Assembly (NCBI RefSeq): GCF_900116225.1 | Contig: NZ_FOZZ01000007.1 | Coordinates: 124,001 to 188,000 of the forward strand | Direction of reading: 5' to 3' | DNA: 64,000 nt | Origin: Sphingobacterium wenxiniae | Lineage (GTDB): Bacteria > Bacteroidota > Bacteroidia > Sphingobacteriales > Sphingobacteriaceae | Shown: one piece after another, positions 9,191 to 17,996 of the stretch | Position numbering within the stretch: position 1 is the stretch's first letter | Layout of the letters: each line of letters begins with the position of its first letter | Notes under the pieces: model-generated | The model's database searches: none | What the model was told of the DNA's origin: nothing | The model's input: only the letters and a program-made list of their open reading frames with translations | Position numbers and translations under genes: made by a program

Positions 9191-10374
9191 TATTTAGCAT
9201 TTACTTTATGCCAGATAATCGTCTGGTTACCGAAAATCTTAGAGAATCCTTTCACGTCATCTCCCGTATAACCTTCGTTCATTTCACCGTAACTGCCGAA
9301 CTTGTTGTTCATCAAATCATGGGCAGACTCGATTCCCACAATTACAAAACGGTAAGGATGCAACTCCACAATAACACGCCCTGTAACAGTTTCTTGTGAC
9401 GAAGTCAAGAATGCTTCAATATCACGCATCACCGGGTCATGCATTTGACCTTCATGCATCCAGTTACCATAGAATCCCGAGATTTGGTCTTTCCATGACA
9501 ATTGCCATTTCGTCAACGTATGTTTTTCTAAAGTATGGTGCGCTTTAACCAGAATAATAGGGCCAGCTGCTTCAAAACCCACACGGCCTTTGATACCGAT
9601 AATCGTATCACCAATGTGAATATCACGACCTATGCCGTAGGGTTGTGCCAACTCCTGTAACTGTTGGATAACTTTTACTGCACCGATTTTCTCACCATTT
9701 AGCACTACAGGCTCCCCCTTCTCAAAATCAATGGTAATGGTTTTCGGTTCAGTAGAAGTTGCCGCTGTAGGCCAGGCTGATTCTGGAAGATACTGATTAG
9801 ATGTCAGTGTCTCTGCTCCTCCGACGGACGTGCCCCAAAGCCCCTTATTAATAGAATATTTTGCCTTTTCAGCACTATAAGGAAAACCATGTTGGCTCAA
9901 ATATTCGATCTCTGCTTCCCGTGACAGCTTCAGGTCCCGGATAGGTGTAATAATCTCAACTCCCGGAATCAGCGTGTTGAAAATCATATCAAAACGCACC
10001 TGGTCATTACCTGCTCCCGTAGATCCATGAGCGACACATTCCGCCCCAATTTTTTTGGCATAATTCGCGATTGCCGTTGCCTGGCATACACGCTCTGCGG
10101 ATACCGAAAGCGGATAAGTCGCGTTTTTCAAAACATTGCCAAAAATCAAGTACTTAATCGTATCACGATAGTAGTTTTCGGTTTCGTCGATGGTCGTATG
10201 AGACTTCACACCCAATTCGTAAGCTCGTTTCTCAATAGCCTGTATTTCCTCAGCAGAAAAACCACCAGTGTTAACCACTACAGAATGTACTTCAAGACCA
10301 AGATCTTTCGACAAATAAATACAACAAAACGAGGTATCCAACCCACCACTAAACGCCAATACTACTTTTTTCAT
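9190..10374 (-). CDS. argG: Argininosuccinate synthase
   Basis: ArgG joins citrulline and aspartate using ATP, the penultimate step of arginine synthesis. It has 394 residues. The ATP-binding signature SGGLDTS lies at residues 9-15, and the conserved GSTGAGNDQVRF and ISGFYGNWMHEGQMHD-like blocks are present. The gene lies between two GNAT genes, 40 bp after the upstream one and overlapping the downstream one by one base, so it is part of one operon. Confidence 0.98.
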   Translation of the reverse strand: MKKVVLAFSGGLDTSFCCIYLSKDLGLEVHSVVVNTGGFSAEEIQAIEKRAYELGVKSHTTIDETENYYRDTIKYLIFGNVLKNATYPLSVSAERVCQATAIANYAKKIGAECVAHGSTGAGNDQVRFDMIFNTLIPGVEIITPIRDLKLSREAEIEYLSQHGFPYSAEKAKYSINKGLWGTSVGGAETLTSNQYLPESAWPTAATSTEPKTITIDFEKGEPVVLNGEKIGAVKVIQQLQELAQPYGIGRDIHIGDTIIGIKGRVGFEAAGPIILVKAHHTLEKHTLTKWQLSWKDQISGFYGNWMHEGQMHDPVMRDIEAFLTSSQETVTGRVIVELHPYRFVIVGIESAHDLMNNKFGSYGEMNEGYTGDDVKGFSKIFGNQTIIWHKVNAK

Positions 10375-10414
10375 GTTTATTAAATAAGTAAATAGTCAAA
10401 AATAAAACCCAAAA

Positions 10415-11131
10415 TTATATCCCTTTTACAAATCCAGTTCCCACAGGCAGAATCGCGGCGATAAACTTCTTCGAAGAACGAAACAATTTGGCTTCAATAC
10501 GTTTCAATAAGGATTGCTTCTTTACAATTCGATCTAACCGCTCTTTAGCCTCTGCTCTTCGTTGGATTTTCTCCTTCAGTTCACGCTCTTTTTCTACCGG
10601 ATCCCACAACATCGCTGTACACATACAGTTTTTCCGTTCTTTGCTGACTAAGATATCAAAATTTATACAGGACTGGCAGCCTTTCCAGAATTCCTCGTCC
10701 TGCGTCAATTCCGAATAAGTAACAGGTTCATAACCCAAATCCGAATTGATTTTCATCACGGCCAATCCTGTTGTCAATCCAAATATTTTCGAGTTGGGAT
10801 ATTTCTCCCGCGACAAATCAAATATACGTTTCTTAATCGCTTTTGCCAACCCAACCTTTCTAAATTCCGGACTTACGATAAGCCCTGAGTTAGCCACATA
10901 ATCACCATGTCCCCATGTTTCAATGTAACAGAAACCAGCCCAACGCCCATCCTTATGTAGCGCTATTACAGCCTTACCCTCTTCTATCTTACGCGCCACA
11001 TATTCAGGTTTACGGCGCGCAATACCTGTCCCACGAGCCTTTGCAGACTCAAACATTTCGTTACAGATGGTTTCCGCATAGCTAATGTGTTCAGCTGTCG
11101 CAGGAATAATTAAGAAATCTGAAAGTGTCAT
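10415..11131 (-). CDS. GNAT family acetyltransferase heading the arginine operon
   Basis: The ATG at 11131 (MTLSDFLIIP) gives 238 residues; a longer frame starts at TTG 11155 and is less likely. Residues 1-150 form a GNAT domain with SGLIVSPEFRKVGLAKAIKKRI as the acetyl-CoA loop. A Cys-bearing tail follows (CQSCINFD and CMCTAMLWDP near 155-185), then a very basic C-terminus. Acetyltransferases of this shape commonly head Bacteroidota arginine clusters and may perform the first acylation of glutamate, in place of ArgA/ArgJ. That role is inference from position. Confidence 0.85.
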   Translation of the reverse strand: MTLSDFLIIPATAEHISYAETICNEMFESAKARGTGIARRKPEYVARKIEEGKAVIALHKDGRWAGFCYIETWGHGDYVANSGLIVSPEFRKVGLAKAIKKRIFDLSREKYPNSKIFGLTTGLAVMKINSDLGYEPVTYSELTQDEEFWKGCQSCINFDILVSKERKNCMCTAMLWDPVEKERELKEKIQRRAEAKERLDRIVKKQSLLKRIEAKLFRSSKKFIAAILPVGTGFVKGI

Positions 11132-11174
11132 CTTATGATGCAGACCTAAAATCAAATTGCACTTTACGTGCTGT

Positions 11175-11182
11175 CAAAATTA
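11175..11182 (-). promoter_or_regulatory. Possible -7 box close to the arginine operon start
   Basis: Read leftward this is TAATTTTG, a perfect TAnnTTTG box 44 bp upstream of the first GNAT start codon. No clear TTTG sits at the usual 19-20 bp before it. It may be an internal or alternative promoter downstream of the stem-rich leader. Confidence 0.4.
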
Positions 11183-11195
11183 ATGAATTAACAAA

Positions 11196-11417
11196 GGGGA
11201 ATCACCGAGCCGGGTGATGGCTTCAAATGGAAGTAGCCTGCCTCCGAATCAAGCTCGAGGCAGTATAGGTCGTCGGAATCTCAAGATAGGACAGTTGATA
11301 GAACGAAAAGTATATAAGCCACCTATTACAGATGTATGTTGCATCTGCGCAGATAAACCAATATATACTTTAGAACAGTTCATTCTTATCTCTTCATCTT
11401 TTGATTGGACAAAAGTA
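11196..11417 (-). promoter_or_regulatory. Stem-rich leader of the arginine operon (possible attenuator)
   Basis: Read leftward, a -7 box TACTTTTG (11410-11417) has TTGC 21 bp before it, predicting a transcript start near 11406. The transcript would then fold into an outer 10-bp stem (AAAGTATATA at 11307-11316 with TATATACTTT at 11362-11371) that encloses a CAGATG/CATCTG hairpin. Three abutting stems follow at 11239-11262 (TGCCTC/GAGGCA), 11219-11238 (GGCT/AGCC) and 11201-11218 (ATCACC/GGTGAT). A 44-codon Arg-rich reading frame ends inside the first of these. The arrangement suits translation-dependent attenuation, but the last stem lacks a strong T-run. Confidence 0.45.
11249..11383 (-). CDS. 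Possible arginine leader peptide
   Basis: This 44-codon frame starts at the ATG at 11383, about 23 nt after the predicted transcript start, and stops at 11249. The last third reads ILRFRRPILPRA, with arginine codons AGA, CGA, CGA and CGA clustered just before and inside the first stem of the leader. That is the pattern expected of a leader peptide whose translation senses arginine. The rest of the sequence resembles no known protein. It could also be chance coding in a non-coding leader. Confidence 0.35.
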   Translation of the reverse strand: MNCSKVYIGLSAQMQHTSVIGGLYTFRSINCPILRFRRPILPRA

Positions 11418-11596
11418 AAAAATAACTTTTTCTTTTCCGCAATAGTCATACATATTTTTTGATAAAAAAATATATTGCCCCCAATCTTATCGCTAATCTG
11501 TTAAAAAGACACCAAAATCAATAAAAGGTTCAAAAATCCTTGTCAGCCCTTCGTCAAGGATTAGCAGGGCGTTTCTTTAATGTATATAATTTTCGG

Positions 11597-11604
11597 TAAT
11601 TTTG
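11597..11604 (+). promoter_or_regulatory. -7 box for the 77-residue membrane protein gene
   Basis: TAATTTTG matches TAnnTTTG exactly and ends 22 bp before the ATG at 11627. The -33 region is only weakly conserved. Confidence 0.45.
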
Positions 11605-11626
11605 CAGAGAAAAAATCAAACAAACG

Positions 11627-11860
11627 ATGGTTGGTCCAAGTATTATATTTTACATTATTTTCGGTATTCCCTATGTCTTTTTCATGTATTGGCTTATCAA
11701 GCAGGATAAGAAAAAATACGCATGGGGAGTTGCTGTCATAACGGTTATAGCCATCGTTGCACTCGTAGTTTCTCAAAGGGCCAGTAAAATAGCAATCCAA
11801 AACTACAAACAGCATCAGATCGACGCCCGCGAGCAGGAAAAAGAAAATTCCAAAAATTAG
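11627..11860 (+). CDS. Small hypothetical two-pass membrane protein
   Basis: This 77-residue protein has two hydrophobic segments (about residues 5-24 and 33-50) separated by a lysine-rich turn (KQDKKK). It ends in a charged, polar C-terminal tail, so both ends probably face the same side of the inner membrane. I cannot assign a function. A Bacteroidota -7 box lies directly upstream, which supports expression. Confidence 0.65.
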   Translation: MVGPSIIFYIIFGIPYVFFMYWLIKQDKKKYAWGVAVITVIAIVALVVSQRASKIAIQNYKQHQIDAREQEKENSKN

Positions 11861-11871
11861 ATTTGTGTGGA

Positions 11872-12102
11872 TTAATTATCCACCTCAGATTCTTTTAAGA
11901 TCGGCCTATCATCATCTGTTCTTTGTTCATATTTTATTTTGAGGGGATCAAGATTAGGTTTGCGCGCGCATTCACGTGACAATTCATAACAATAGATCGT
12001 TTGCTCAAGTTGGTAAACATAAGGATAACCAATTTCGTCATAATCGTATTTATCATCGTTCAATACACCATCCTCATTCACATAAATCGTTGATGTCAAC
12101 AT
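11872..12102 (-). CDS. Small hypothetical acidic protein
   Basis: This 76-residue soluble protein is rich in Asp, Glu and Tyr (a DDKYDYDEIGYPYVYQLE stretch at about 16-33), with two cysteines at residues 38 and 45. No known domain is visible. It converges with the 77-residue membrane protein gene. A small hairpin (GTGGAT/ATCCAC) straddles its stop codon and can serve both genes. It is likely real but of unknown role. Confidence 0.55.
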   Translation of the reverse strand: MLTSTIYVNEDGVLNDDKYDYDEIGYPYVYQLEQTIYCYELSRECARKPNLDPLKIKYEQRTDDDRPILKESEVDN

Positions 12103-12157
12103 GAAAAAGTGTTACTACTTTTCTCATTTTGTTACTTTTCAGAATATCTATAACGAA

Positions 12158-12190
12158 AGACTTCCGAAGTTGTGGAAACTTCGGAAGTCT
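12158..12190. repeat. 33-bp palindrome, copy 1
   Basis: The arms AGACTTCCGAAGT and ACTTCGGAAGTCT (13 bp, perfect) flank a 7-nt centre. The same palindrome occurs at 20722-20754, 28667-28699 and 45424-45456. Here it sits 8 bp past the stop of the prolyl oligopeptidase gene and may act as its terminator. Confidence 0.85.
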
Positions 12191-12198
12191 TAATTCTA

Positions 12199-14358
12199 CT
12201 ACTGTGTAATCCCCTCCAATTTCAAGATAAACGCCCATTCAAGCGCTTGGTCTTTCAGATAATCAAAACGACCGGAGGCACCGCCATGCCCAAAATCCAT
12301 GTCGGTTTTCAAAAGTACAACATTGTTTCCTTTTTTGGTTGCCCGTAATTTTGCCACCCATTTTGCAGGTTCAAAATACTGCACCTGACTATCGTGCAAT
12401 CCAGTAGTGACTAACAAATTAGGGTATTCTTTGGCCTCGATATTTTCATAAGGCGAATACGATTTCATATAATCATACGCATCCTTATTGTTTGGGTTTC
12501 CCCATTCATCATACTCGTTGGTCGTTAGCGGAATAGTCTCATCCAGCATGGTATTGACCACATCCACAAAAGGAACAGCAGCAATCACACCATTCCACAT
12601 ATCTGGAGCCATATTGATAACAGCCCCCATCAACAAGCCTCCCGCACTACCGCCTTCAGCGTACAAATGTCCTTTGGAAGTGTATTTCTGATCTATCAGA
12701 TACTGACCACAATCGATAAAGTCCGTAAATGTATTTTTCTTTTTCATCAATTTACCGTCTTCGTACCATTGACGCCCCATTTCCTCGCCCCCACGGATAT
12801 GTGCTATTGCATAAATGAACCCACGATCCAGCAGCGATAATCTGGAAGAACTAAAAGTTGGCTCCATAGAAGAACCATACGAACCATAAGCGTAGAGATA
12901 CAACGGTGCTGAACCATCTTTTTTCGTTCCTTTTTTATACACCAACGAAATAGGCACTTTCGTACCATCAGTCGCTGTTGCAAACGCACGTTCGGTCACA
13001 TATTTTTCAGCATCATAGCCCCCCAATACCTCTTGCTGTTTCAACAAAGTCTTTTCCCGGCTATGCATATTATAATCAAACGTAGAAGAAGGCGTTACCA
13101 TAGACGTATATCCGTAACGCACTACATCTGTATCATATTCCGCATTTATGCTCGGATATACGGTATATGCTGCTTCACCAAAATCTAAATCATGCACCAC
13201 ATTGTCTTTCAACTGACGAATCGACAAGTTAGTCAATCCATTCTTACGCTCAGACACGACCAAAAAATCTTTGAATTCGTCAATATCCTGTACCAAAACA
13301 TCCTGACGGTGGGGAATAAAATTCTTCCAGTTTTCTTTCCCTGTTTTATCCAGTGGAGTCTCAACAACCTTGAAGTTCTGGGCATTGTCTGCATTGGTCA
13401 CAATCAAAAACCTGTCTTCCAAGGGAACAACGGAATAGAGCACATCTTTCATCCGTGGCTGAAAAACTTGAAATTCACCGTTGGGATCATCTGCCTTGAG
13501 ATACCTTACCTCGGCACTCATGGTACTTTGTGATTGGATAAAGATATATTTCCCGTTTTTAGATTTGCCAACACCGATATAATTGGTATTATCTTTCTCG
13601 TCATACACGACTACATCCTGACCTTCGGCTGTACCCAACGTATGCCGTTTGATTTTCTCCGAAAGTAAGGTAATCGGATTTTTGGAGGTATAGAAAATAG
13701 TTCTATTGTCCGCAGCCCAAGTTGCACTTCCCGAAGTCCGCATAATGCGGTCTGGGAGAATCTCTCCCGTTTCCAAGTTTTTGATATGGATAATATATTC
13801 TCTTCGCGATACTTCATCGACACCAAAAGCAAGCAATTTATTATCTGGACTTACTGAAAAACCATTTGCAGCAAAATAAGGCTTGCCTTTCGCCATCGCA
13901 TCCACATCCAACAGGACTTCTTCAGGCGCATCTAACGAACCTTTCTTACGACAGAACTTGTAATATTGCTCTCCTTCCTCTGTCCGACTGTAATAATAAT
14001 AGCCGTTTTTCAAATACGGAACCGACTCATCTTTCTCTTTGATACGCGATTTCATTTCATTGAACAGCTTTTCTTGTAAAGCCTCCGTCCCCTTCATCAT
14101 CGCGTTGGTATAGGCGTTTTCAGCCTCTAGATATTTTACCACTTCTCCACTATCTGGACCTTGTTTAAAATAATCATTCAACCAATAGTAGTTATCCACA
14201 ACCGTATCTCCATGAATTATACGTTGATAGGGCTTTACCGTAGCTATTGGTGCATCTGCTTCCGGCCATTTCACGGGACTATGTTCTTTTTGTTGCGCAC
14301 ATCCTGTCACAGCTATACTCATTGCTATTATGTAATTAAATTTTCTGTTGATTCTCAT
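12199..14358 (-). CDS. Prolyl oligopeptidase family serine peptidase (S9A), lipoprotein
   Basis: This enzyme cleaves short peptides after proline or related residues. The ATG at 14358 gives 719 residues with a signal peptide ending in a lipobox (VTGC, cysteine at residue 20). The open frame continues upstream but adds no family sequence. An N-terminal beta-propeller (about 60-440) precedes the alpha/beta hydrolase domain. The catalytic triad is S571 in GGSAGG, D656 in GLHDSQ and H691 in FGHGGASG. The mature enzyme is probably a periplasmic or surface lipoprotein that feeds on peptides. The 33-bp palindrome follows its stop codon. Confidence 0.95.
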   Translation of the reverse strand: MRINRKFNYIIAMSIAVTGCAQQKEHSPVKWPEADAPIATVKPYQRIIHGDTVVDNYYWLNDYFKQGPDSGEVVKYLEAENAYTNAMMKGTEALQEKLFNEMKSRIKEKDESVPYLKNGYYYYSRTEEGEQYYKFCRKKGSLDAPEEVLLDVDAMAKGKPYFAANGFSVSPDNKLLAFGVDEVSRREYIIHIKNLETGEILPDRIMRTSGSATWAADNRTIFYTSKNPITLLSEKIKRHTLGTAEGQDVVVYDEKDNTNYIGVGKSKNGKYIFIQSQSTMSAEVRYLKADDPNGEFQVFQPRMKDVLYSVVPLEDRFLIVTNADNAQNFKVVETPLDKTGKENWKNFIPHRQDVLVQDIDEFKDFLVVSERKNGLTNLSIRQLKDNVVHDLDFGEAAYTVYPSINAEYDTDVVRYGYTSMVTPSSTFDYNMHSREKTLLKQQEVLGGYDAEKYVTERAFATATDGTKVPISLVYKKGTKKDGSAPLYLYAYGSYGSSMEPTFSSSRLSLLDRGFIYAIAHIRGGEEMGRQWYEDGKLMKKKNTFTDFIDCGQYLIDQKYTSKGHLYAEGGSAGGLLMGAVINMAPDMWNGVIAAVPFVDVVNTMLDETIPLTTNEYDEWGNPNNKDAYDYMKSYSPYENIEAKEYPNLLVTTGLHDSQVQYFEPAKWVAKLRATKKGNNVVLLKTDMDFGHGGASGRFDYLKDQALEWAFILKLEGITQ

Positions 14359-14463
14359 ATCAAACGGATTAAATATAGTTAAATGTACAAATTCTACGGA
14401 AGCATTGTATAATATTTTAATTCTAATCCAGGACAAACTTATCTTATTTTATGCTTAAAATAT

Positions 14464-15034
14464 ATGGAGGTTTTTATTAGGCAATTTTGTCCTCCGAAGC
14501 CGGACGGGCTTTTCCCACTTTTGACCGCAAAAGTGGGTCAAAACTCGTCGCTAAAAAGCTTTGACCAGATAGATAGTGCAAGGAATATCTTTCTACATGG
14601 TCAAAACTTTTGATGCGTCCCACATCCCCGCACTTATCCCGCATCGAGAATAGTTTGAGGCGACATTTTCCGTTAAGGATTGGTTTGTGCGAGTAAAGGA
14701 AGACGATTTTCATCACCCTCTTCTACCGAACAACGCGAATGCGGTATCTGTTCCATCCCAGTGGCGGAAAGACAATGGAAATCCCGAGGGATTGTGTGGA
14801 AGGGAAAGGCATGGAAATTATTGTCCGAAGCAATCTAAAAGGCTTCGGACAGTGGTTTCAGCCTTCAGAGGGATTTCCTTTGTGCGCATTGGGGTTGTGG
14901 GTAAAGCCACCTCGGATGGGACAAAGGGTTTTTGATTCCTTTTTGCCCTACAAAAAGGAATGCCTTGTCCCGGCGAGGGACGGAAAGGTTGTGCGATGGG
15001 AAAAATCAACATATTGTAGAGAAAAAACCTCCAT
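14464..15034. repeat. Long structured intergenic repeat, copy 2
   Basis: This 571-bp copy is the best-bounded of the three. It begins with ATGGAGGTTTTT (14464-14475) and ends with AAAAACCTCCAT (15023-15034), a perfect 12-bp terminal inverted repeat. The hairpin near the left end has different arms (CCCACTTTTG/CAAAAGTGGG, 14514-14537) from copy 1 but folds the same way. It also carries the TCCGAAGC/GCTTCGGA, TTCCTTTTT/AAAAAGGAA and GTCCC/GGGAC stems. It lies between two divergent protease genes. No transposase is inside, so if mobile it would depend on an enzyme supplied elsewhere. Confidence 0.85.
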
Positions 15035-15212
15035 TTCACTTCAAAACTCCTCCTTTAAAAAACATTCTTGCAGGGTTAATCCTTATCCTATATAATCCGG
15101 TCAAACACGCAATAAGACAGCAATAACTAATGACATGGACAGTTTTAAATCATTTTAACATTATATTTGTTCATAAATCAATATATTTCGATCGTTAAAT
15201 TTTTAATAGTAT

Positions 15213-16841
15213 ATGGATAAAAGAAAATTATTTGTTGCCCTGTTGGGCATCAGCATATTGCCCTTTACAGGTTTTGCACAGTCCAAAGAAAACACCAACC
15301 CTCCAAATTGGTATAATCTCGATTTACAACAAGATGGCATCATGGGCATCAGTACCGAGAAAGCCTATGAGTTATTGAAGGGTCGCCCGTCCCAGCCTGT
15401 CATTGTAGGCGTGCTAGATGGCGGTGTGGATTATAATCACGAGGATCTTAAGGATGTGATGTGGGTTAATCCTAAAGAGACCGCAAATAACGGGCAAGAT
15501 GATGACGGAAATGGCTATGTAGACGATATTCATGGCTGGAATTTCTTGGGCAACGCCAATGGTGAGAATGTACAGTACGACAACTTGGAAGTGACCCGAC
15601 TTATCCGCTTGTACGAACCCAAATACATTTCCGTATTGCCAACCACTCCGCTGACAGAAGCCGAAAGAAGAGAGTTTGTGGCTTACCAACGTATGGTTGG
15701 AGAGTACACCTCCAAAGCAGATCAAGCTAATTTCGGAAATGTCAACTATTCCCGCTTAAAAGAGGAAATGGACGCTGTCATCAAGGCTTTGGGAAAAGAG
15801 CCTAAAGATATTACCAAGGCCGATATCAACAATTACACTGCCACTTCTGATCGTCAAAAAATGGCGATCCGCATGGCCAAACGTGAACTGGATAATACTT
15901 CCTTTGAAAACTTCTACGAAGACCTACAAGAAGGTGTTAAATATTTTCATGGCCAAGCAGAATACCATTTAAACAAAGACTACGACTCCCGTCACATTAT
16001 TGGTGATAATTACGAAGATGTAACGGAGCGCCATTATGGCAATCCTGACATCAAGGGACCTGATGCGGATCATGGAACACATGTCGCCGGAATCATTGGT
16101 GCGAAACGCCAAAACGGTATCGGTGTTGATGGTGTAGCCGACAATGTACAGATTATGGGTGTGCGCATTGTGCCTGATGGTGATGAGCGTGACAAAGATG
16201 TGGCCAACGGTATACGTTATGCCGTAGACAATGGTGCCAAAGTAATCAATATGAGCTTTGGAAAAGGCTATGTGTACAATAAGCAGACCGTTGACGAGGC
16301 TATTAAATATGCGGAAGAGAAAGATGTTTTATTGGTACATGCCGCAGGAAATGATTCCAAAGATGTCGATATCAATAAAAATTATCCAACAAAATACTAT
16401 ACCGATAGTTTAGAGGCTGTCATTGGAGAGGCTTCCAACTGGATTACAGTAGGTGCGACATCTTCAAAAGTTAATGATGAATTACTGGCGAGCTTTTCCA
16501 ATTTTGGATACAAATCGGTTGATGTATTTGCTCCTGGTGTTAAGATTAACTCCACTATGCCGGAATCCAAATATAAAGAGCAGGACGGCACCAGTATGGC
16601 AGCTCCTGTCGTATCGGGATTAGCAGCTTTATTACGTTCGTATTACCCGGAGCTGACCGCCAAGGAAGTAAAGGACATCATCATGAAATCCGTTACTAAA
16701 GTAGATCAGAAAGTAAAAATCCGTGTGGACGGTTCATCTAAAAAAGTATATTTAGATGAAATCAGTGTAACGGGTGGAATTGTCAATGCTTATAAAGCTA
16801 TCCAAGAAGCGGATAGCTATGTGCAGGATAAGAAAAAGTAA
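15213..16841 (+). CDS. S8 family subtilisin-like serine protease
   Basis: This 542-residue secreted protease starts with a signal peptide (about residues 1-22, cleavage near GFAQS). The catalytic triad is D69 in VGVLDGGVDYNH, H287 in DHGTHVAG and S461 in DGTSMAAPVVSG. About 215 residues separate Asp and His, much more than in subtilisin, so a large insertion of roughly 150 residues lies there (about 110-275). No C-terminal sorting domain is seen. A TATATTTG box at 15162-15169 may be its promoter. It ends at the strong bidirectional hairpin before recA. Confidence 0.94.
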   Translation: MDKRKLFVALLGISILPFTGFAQSKENTNPPNWYNLDLQQDGIMGISTEKAYELLKGRPSQPVIVGVLDGGVDYNHEDLKDVMWVNPKETANNGQDDDGNGYVDDIHGWNFLGNANGENVQYDNLEVTRLIRLYEPKYISVLPTTPLTEAERREFVAYQRMVGEYTSKADQANFGNVNYSRLKEEMDAVIKALGKEPKDITKADINNYTATSDRQKMAIRMAKRELDNTSFENFYEDLQEGVKYFHGQAEYHLNKDYDSRHIIGDNYEDVTERHYGNPDIKGPDADHGTHVAGIIGAKRQNGIGVDGVADNVQIMGVRIVPDGDERDKDVANGIRYAVDNGAKVINMSFGKGYVYNKQTVDEAIKYAEEKDVLLVHAAGNDSKDVDINKNYPTKYYTDSLEAVIGEASNWITVGATSSKVNDELLASFSNFGYKSVDVFAPGVKINSTMPESKYKEQDGTSMAAPVVSGLAALLRSYYPELTAKEVKDIIMKSVTKVDQKVKIRVDGSSKKVYLDEISVTGGIVNAYKAIQEADSYVQDKKK

Positions 16842-16880
16842 ATAAAATAGGCTTCCGTAACGGAAGCCTATTTTATTTAC
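16838..16880. terminator. Bidirectional terminator, S8 protease gene and recA
   Basis: Two perfect 21-bp arms (16838-16858 and 16860-16880) surround a single-base centre. The core is TAGGCTTCCGT, with A/T-rich outer arms giving U-runs both ways. It includes the protease stop codon and lies between convergent genes. Confidence 0.92.
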
Positions 16881-16902
16881 TTTATAGGTCTATTCAATAA
16901 CC

Positions 16903-17928
16903 TTAATCTTCGTCTCCGAGAGCAGCTTGATCCAAATCAACCCCACTCACTTCCGCACGAATTTTCTCTTCTAGTTCATCGCTCAAATCTGGGTTATCCA
17001 ATAAAAGTGTCTTAACCGCATCTCTACCCTGTCCTAATTTCGTGTCGCCATAGCTAAACCAAGAACCTGCTTTTTTAACGATACCGTATTCTACTCCCAA
17101 ATCAATAATCTCACCAACTTTCGATATTCCTTCTCCAAACATAATATCAAACTCCGCGATACGGAAAGGAGGTGCAACCTTATTTTTTACAATTTTCACC
17201 TTCACGCGGTTACCAGCCACTTCATCACCATCTTTAATCTGTGATGCACGGCGAATATCCAAACGCACCGAAGCATAGAACTTTAATGCATTACCACCCG
17301 TTGTGGTTTCCGGATTACCAAACATTACACCAATTTTCTCACGCAGCTGGTTGATGAAAATACAACAACAGTTCGTTTTGGAAATTGTACCTGTCAGTTT
17401 ACGCAAAGCCTGTGACATCAAACGCGCTTGAAGCCCCATTTTGGAGTCACCCATTTCACCTTCAATCTCTCCTTTTGGCACCAATGCTGCAACAGAGTCA
17501 ATTACAATCACATCAATAGCTCCAGACCGGATCAGATTATCGGCGATTTCTAAGGCTTGTTCCCCGTTATCCGGTTGGGAGATCAATAGATTCTCAACAT
17601 CGACACCCAATTTTTGCGCATAATACTTATCAAAAGCGTGTTCTGCATCGATGATAGCTGCAATACCACCTTTCTTCTGCGCTTCGGCAACAATATGTGT
17701 GGCTAAGGTAGTCTTACCCGACGATTCCGGACCGTAAATCTCAATGATACGTCCCTTTGGCACACCTCCGATTCCCAAAGCAATATCCAATCCCAATGAA
17801 CCTGTAGAAATAGATTCGATGGGTTCGACGGCTGAATCGCCCAGTTTCATAATCGTACCTTTACCGTACGATTTCTCCAATTTATCTAAAGTCAGCTGTA
17901 ATGCCTTTAATTTATCTGCGTTACTCAT
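16903..17928 (-). CDS. recA: Recombinase RecA
   Basis: RecA forms ATP-dependent filaments on single-stranded DNA for strand exchange, and in many bacteria it triggers LexA cleavage. It has 341 residues. Walker [10 protein letters not shown] is at residues 66-74 and Walker B-like [10 protein letters not shown] near 143-152. The [23 protein letters not shown]-binding region is intact. The C-terminus is short and acidic (ALGDED). It is monocistronic, with a clear Bacteroidota promoter at 17948-17979. I saw no obvious LexA box. Confidence 0.98.
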   Translation of the reverse strand: MSNADKLKALQLTLDKLEKSYGKGTIMKLGDSAVEPIESISTGSLGLDIALGIGGVPKGRIIEIYGPESSGKTTLATHIVAEAQKKGGIAAIIDAEHAFDKYYAQKLGVDVENLLISQPDNGEQALEIADNLIRSGAIDVIVIDSVAALVPKGEIEGEMGDSKMGLQARLMSQALRKLTGTISKTNCCCIFINQLREKIGVMFGNPETTTGGNALKFYASVRLDIRRASQIKDGDEVAGNRVKVKIVKNKVAPPFRIAEFDIMFGEGISKVGEIIDLGVEYGIVKKAGSWFSYGDTKLGQGRDAVKTLLLDNPDLSDELEEKIRAEVSGVDLDQAALGDED

Positions 17929-17947
17929 ATTTTTAGTATATTATATT

Positions 17948-17979
17948 CAAAGATAAAACTATTGTCGCAATTAAACAAA
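17948..17979 (-). promoter_or_regulatory. recA promoter
   Basis: Read leftward, TTTG (17976-17979), 20 bp, then TATCTTTG (17948-17955): a near-perfect Bacteroidota housekeeping promoter, 20 bp upstream of the recA ATG. Confidence 0.75.
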
Positions 17980-17996
17980 ATATTTTACTAACAAAA

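Noticed and set aside
11196..11375. The stem-rich region as a known riboswitch, tRNA or tmRNA
   Set aside because: I could not match its conserved bases to SAM, cobalamin, TPP, c-di-GMP or fluoride riboswitch cores, nor to tRNA or tmRNA ends. It is described only as a leader.
14477..14716. Leftward frame conserved in all three long-repeat copies (a protein with SHKPILNGKCRLKLFS and CGDVGRI; also at 3581-3946 and 45253-45441)
   Set aside because: The frames end at different places, and the base differences I checked between copies change the amino acid (for example I/M and R/W at the CCCG/CA-ATCGAGAAT site). The non-coding repeat explains the conservation better than protein selection.
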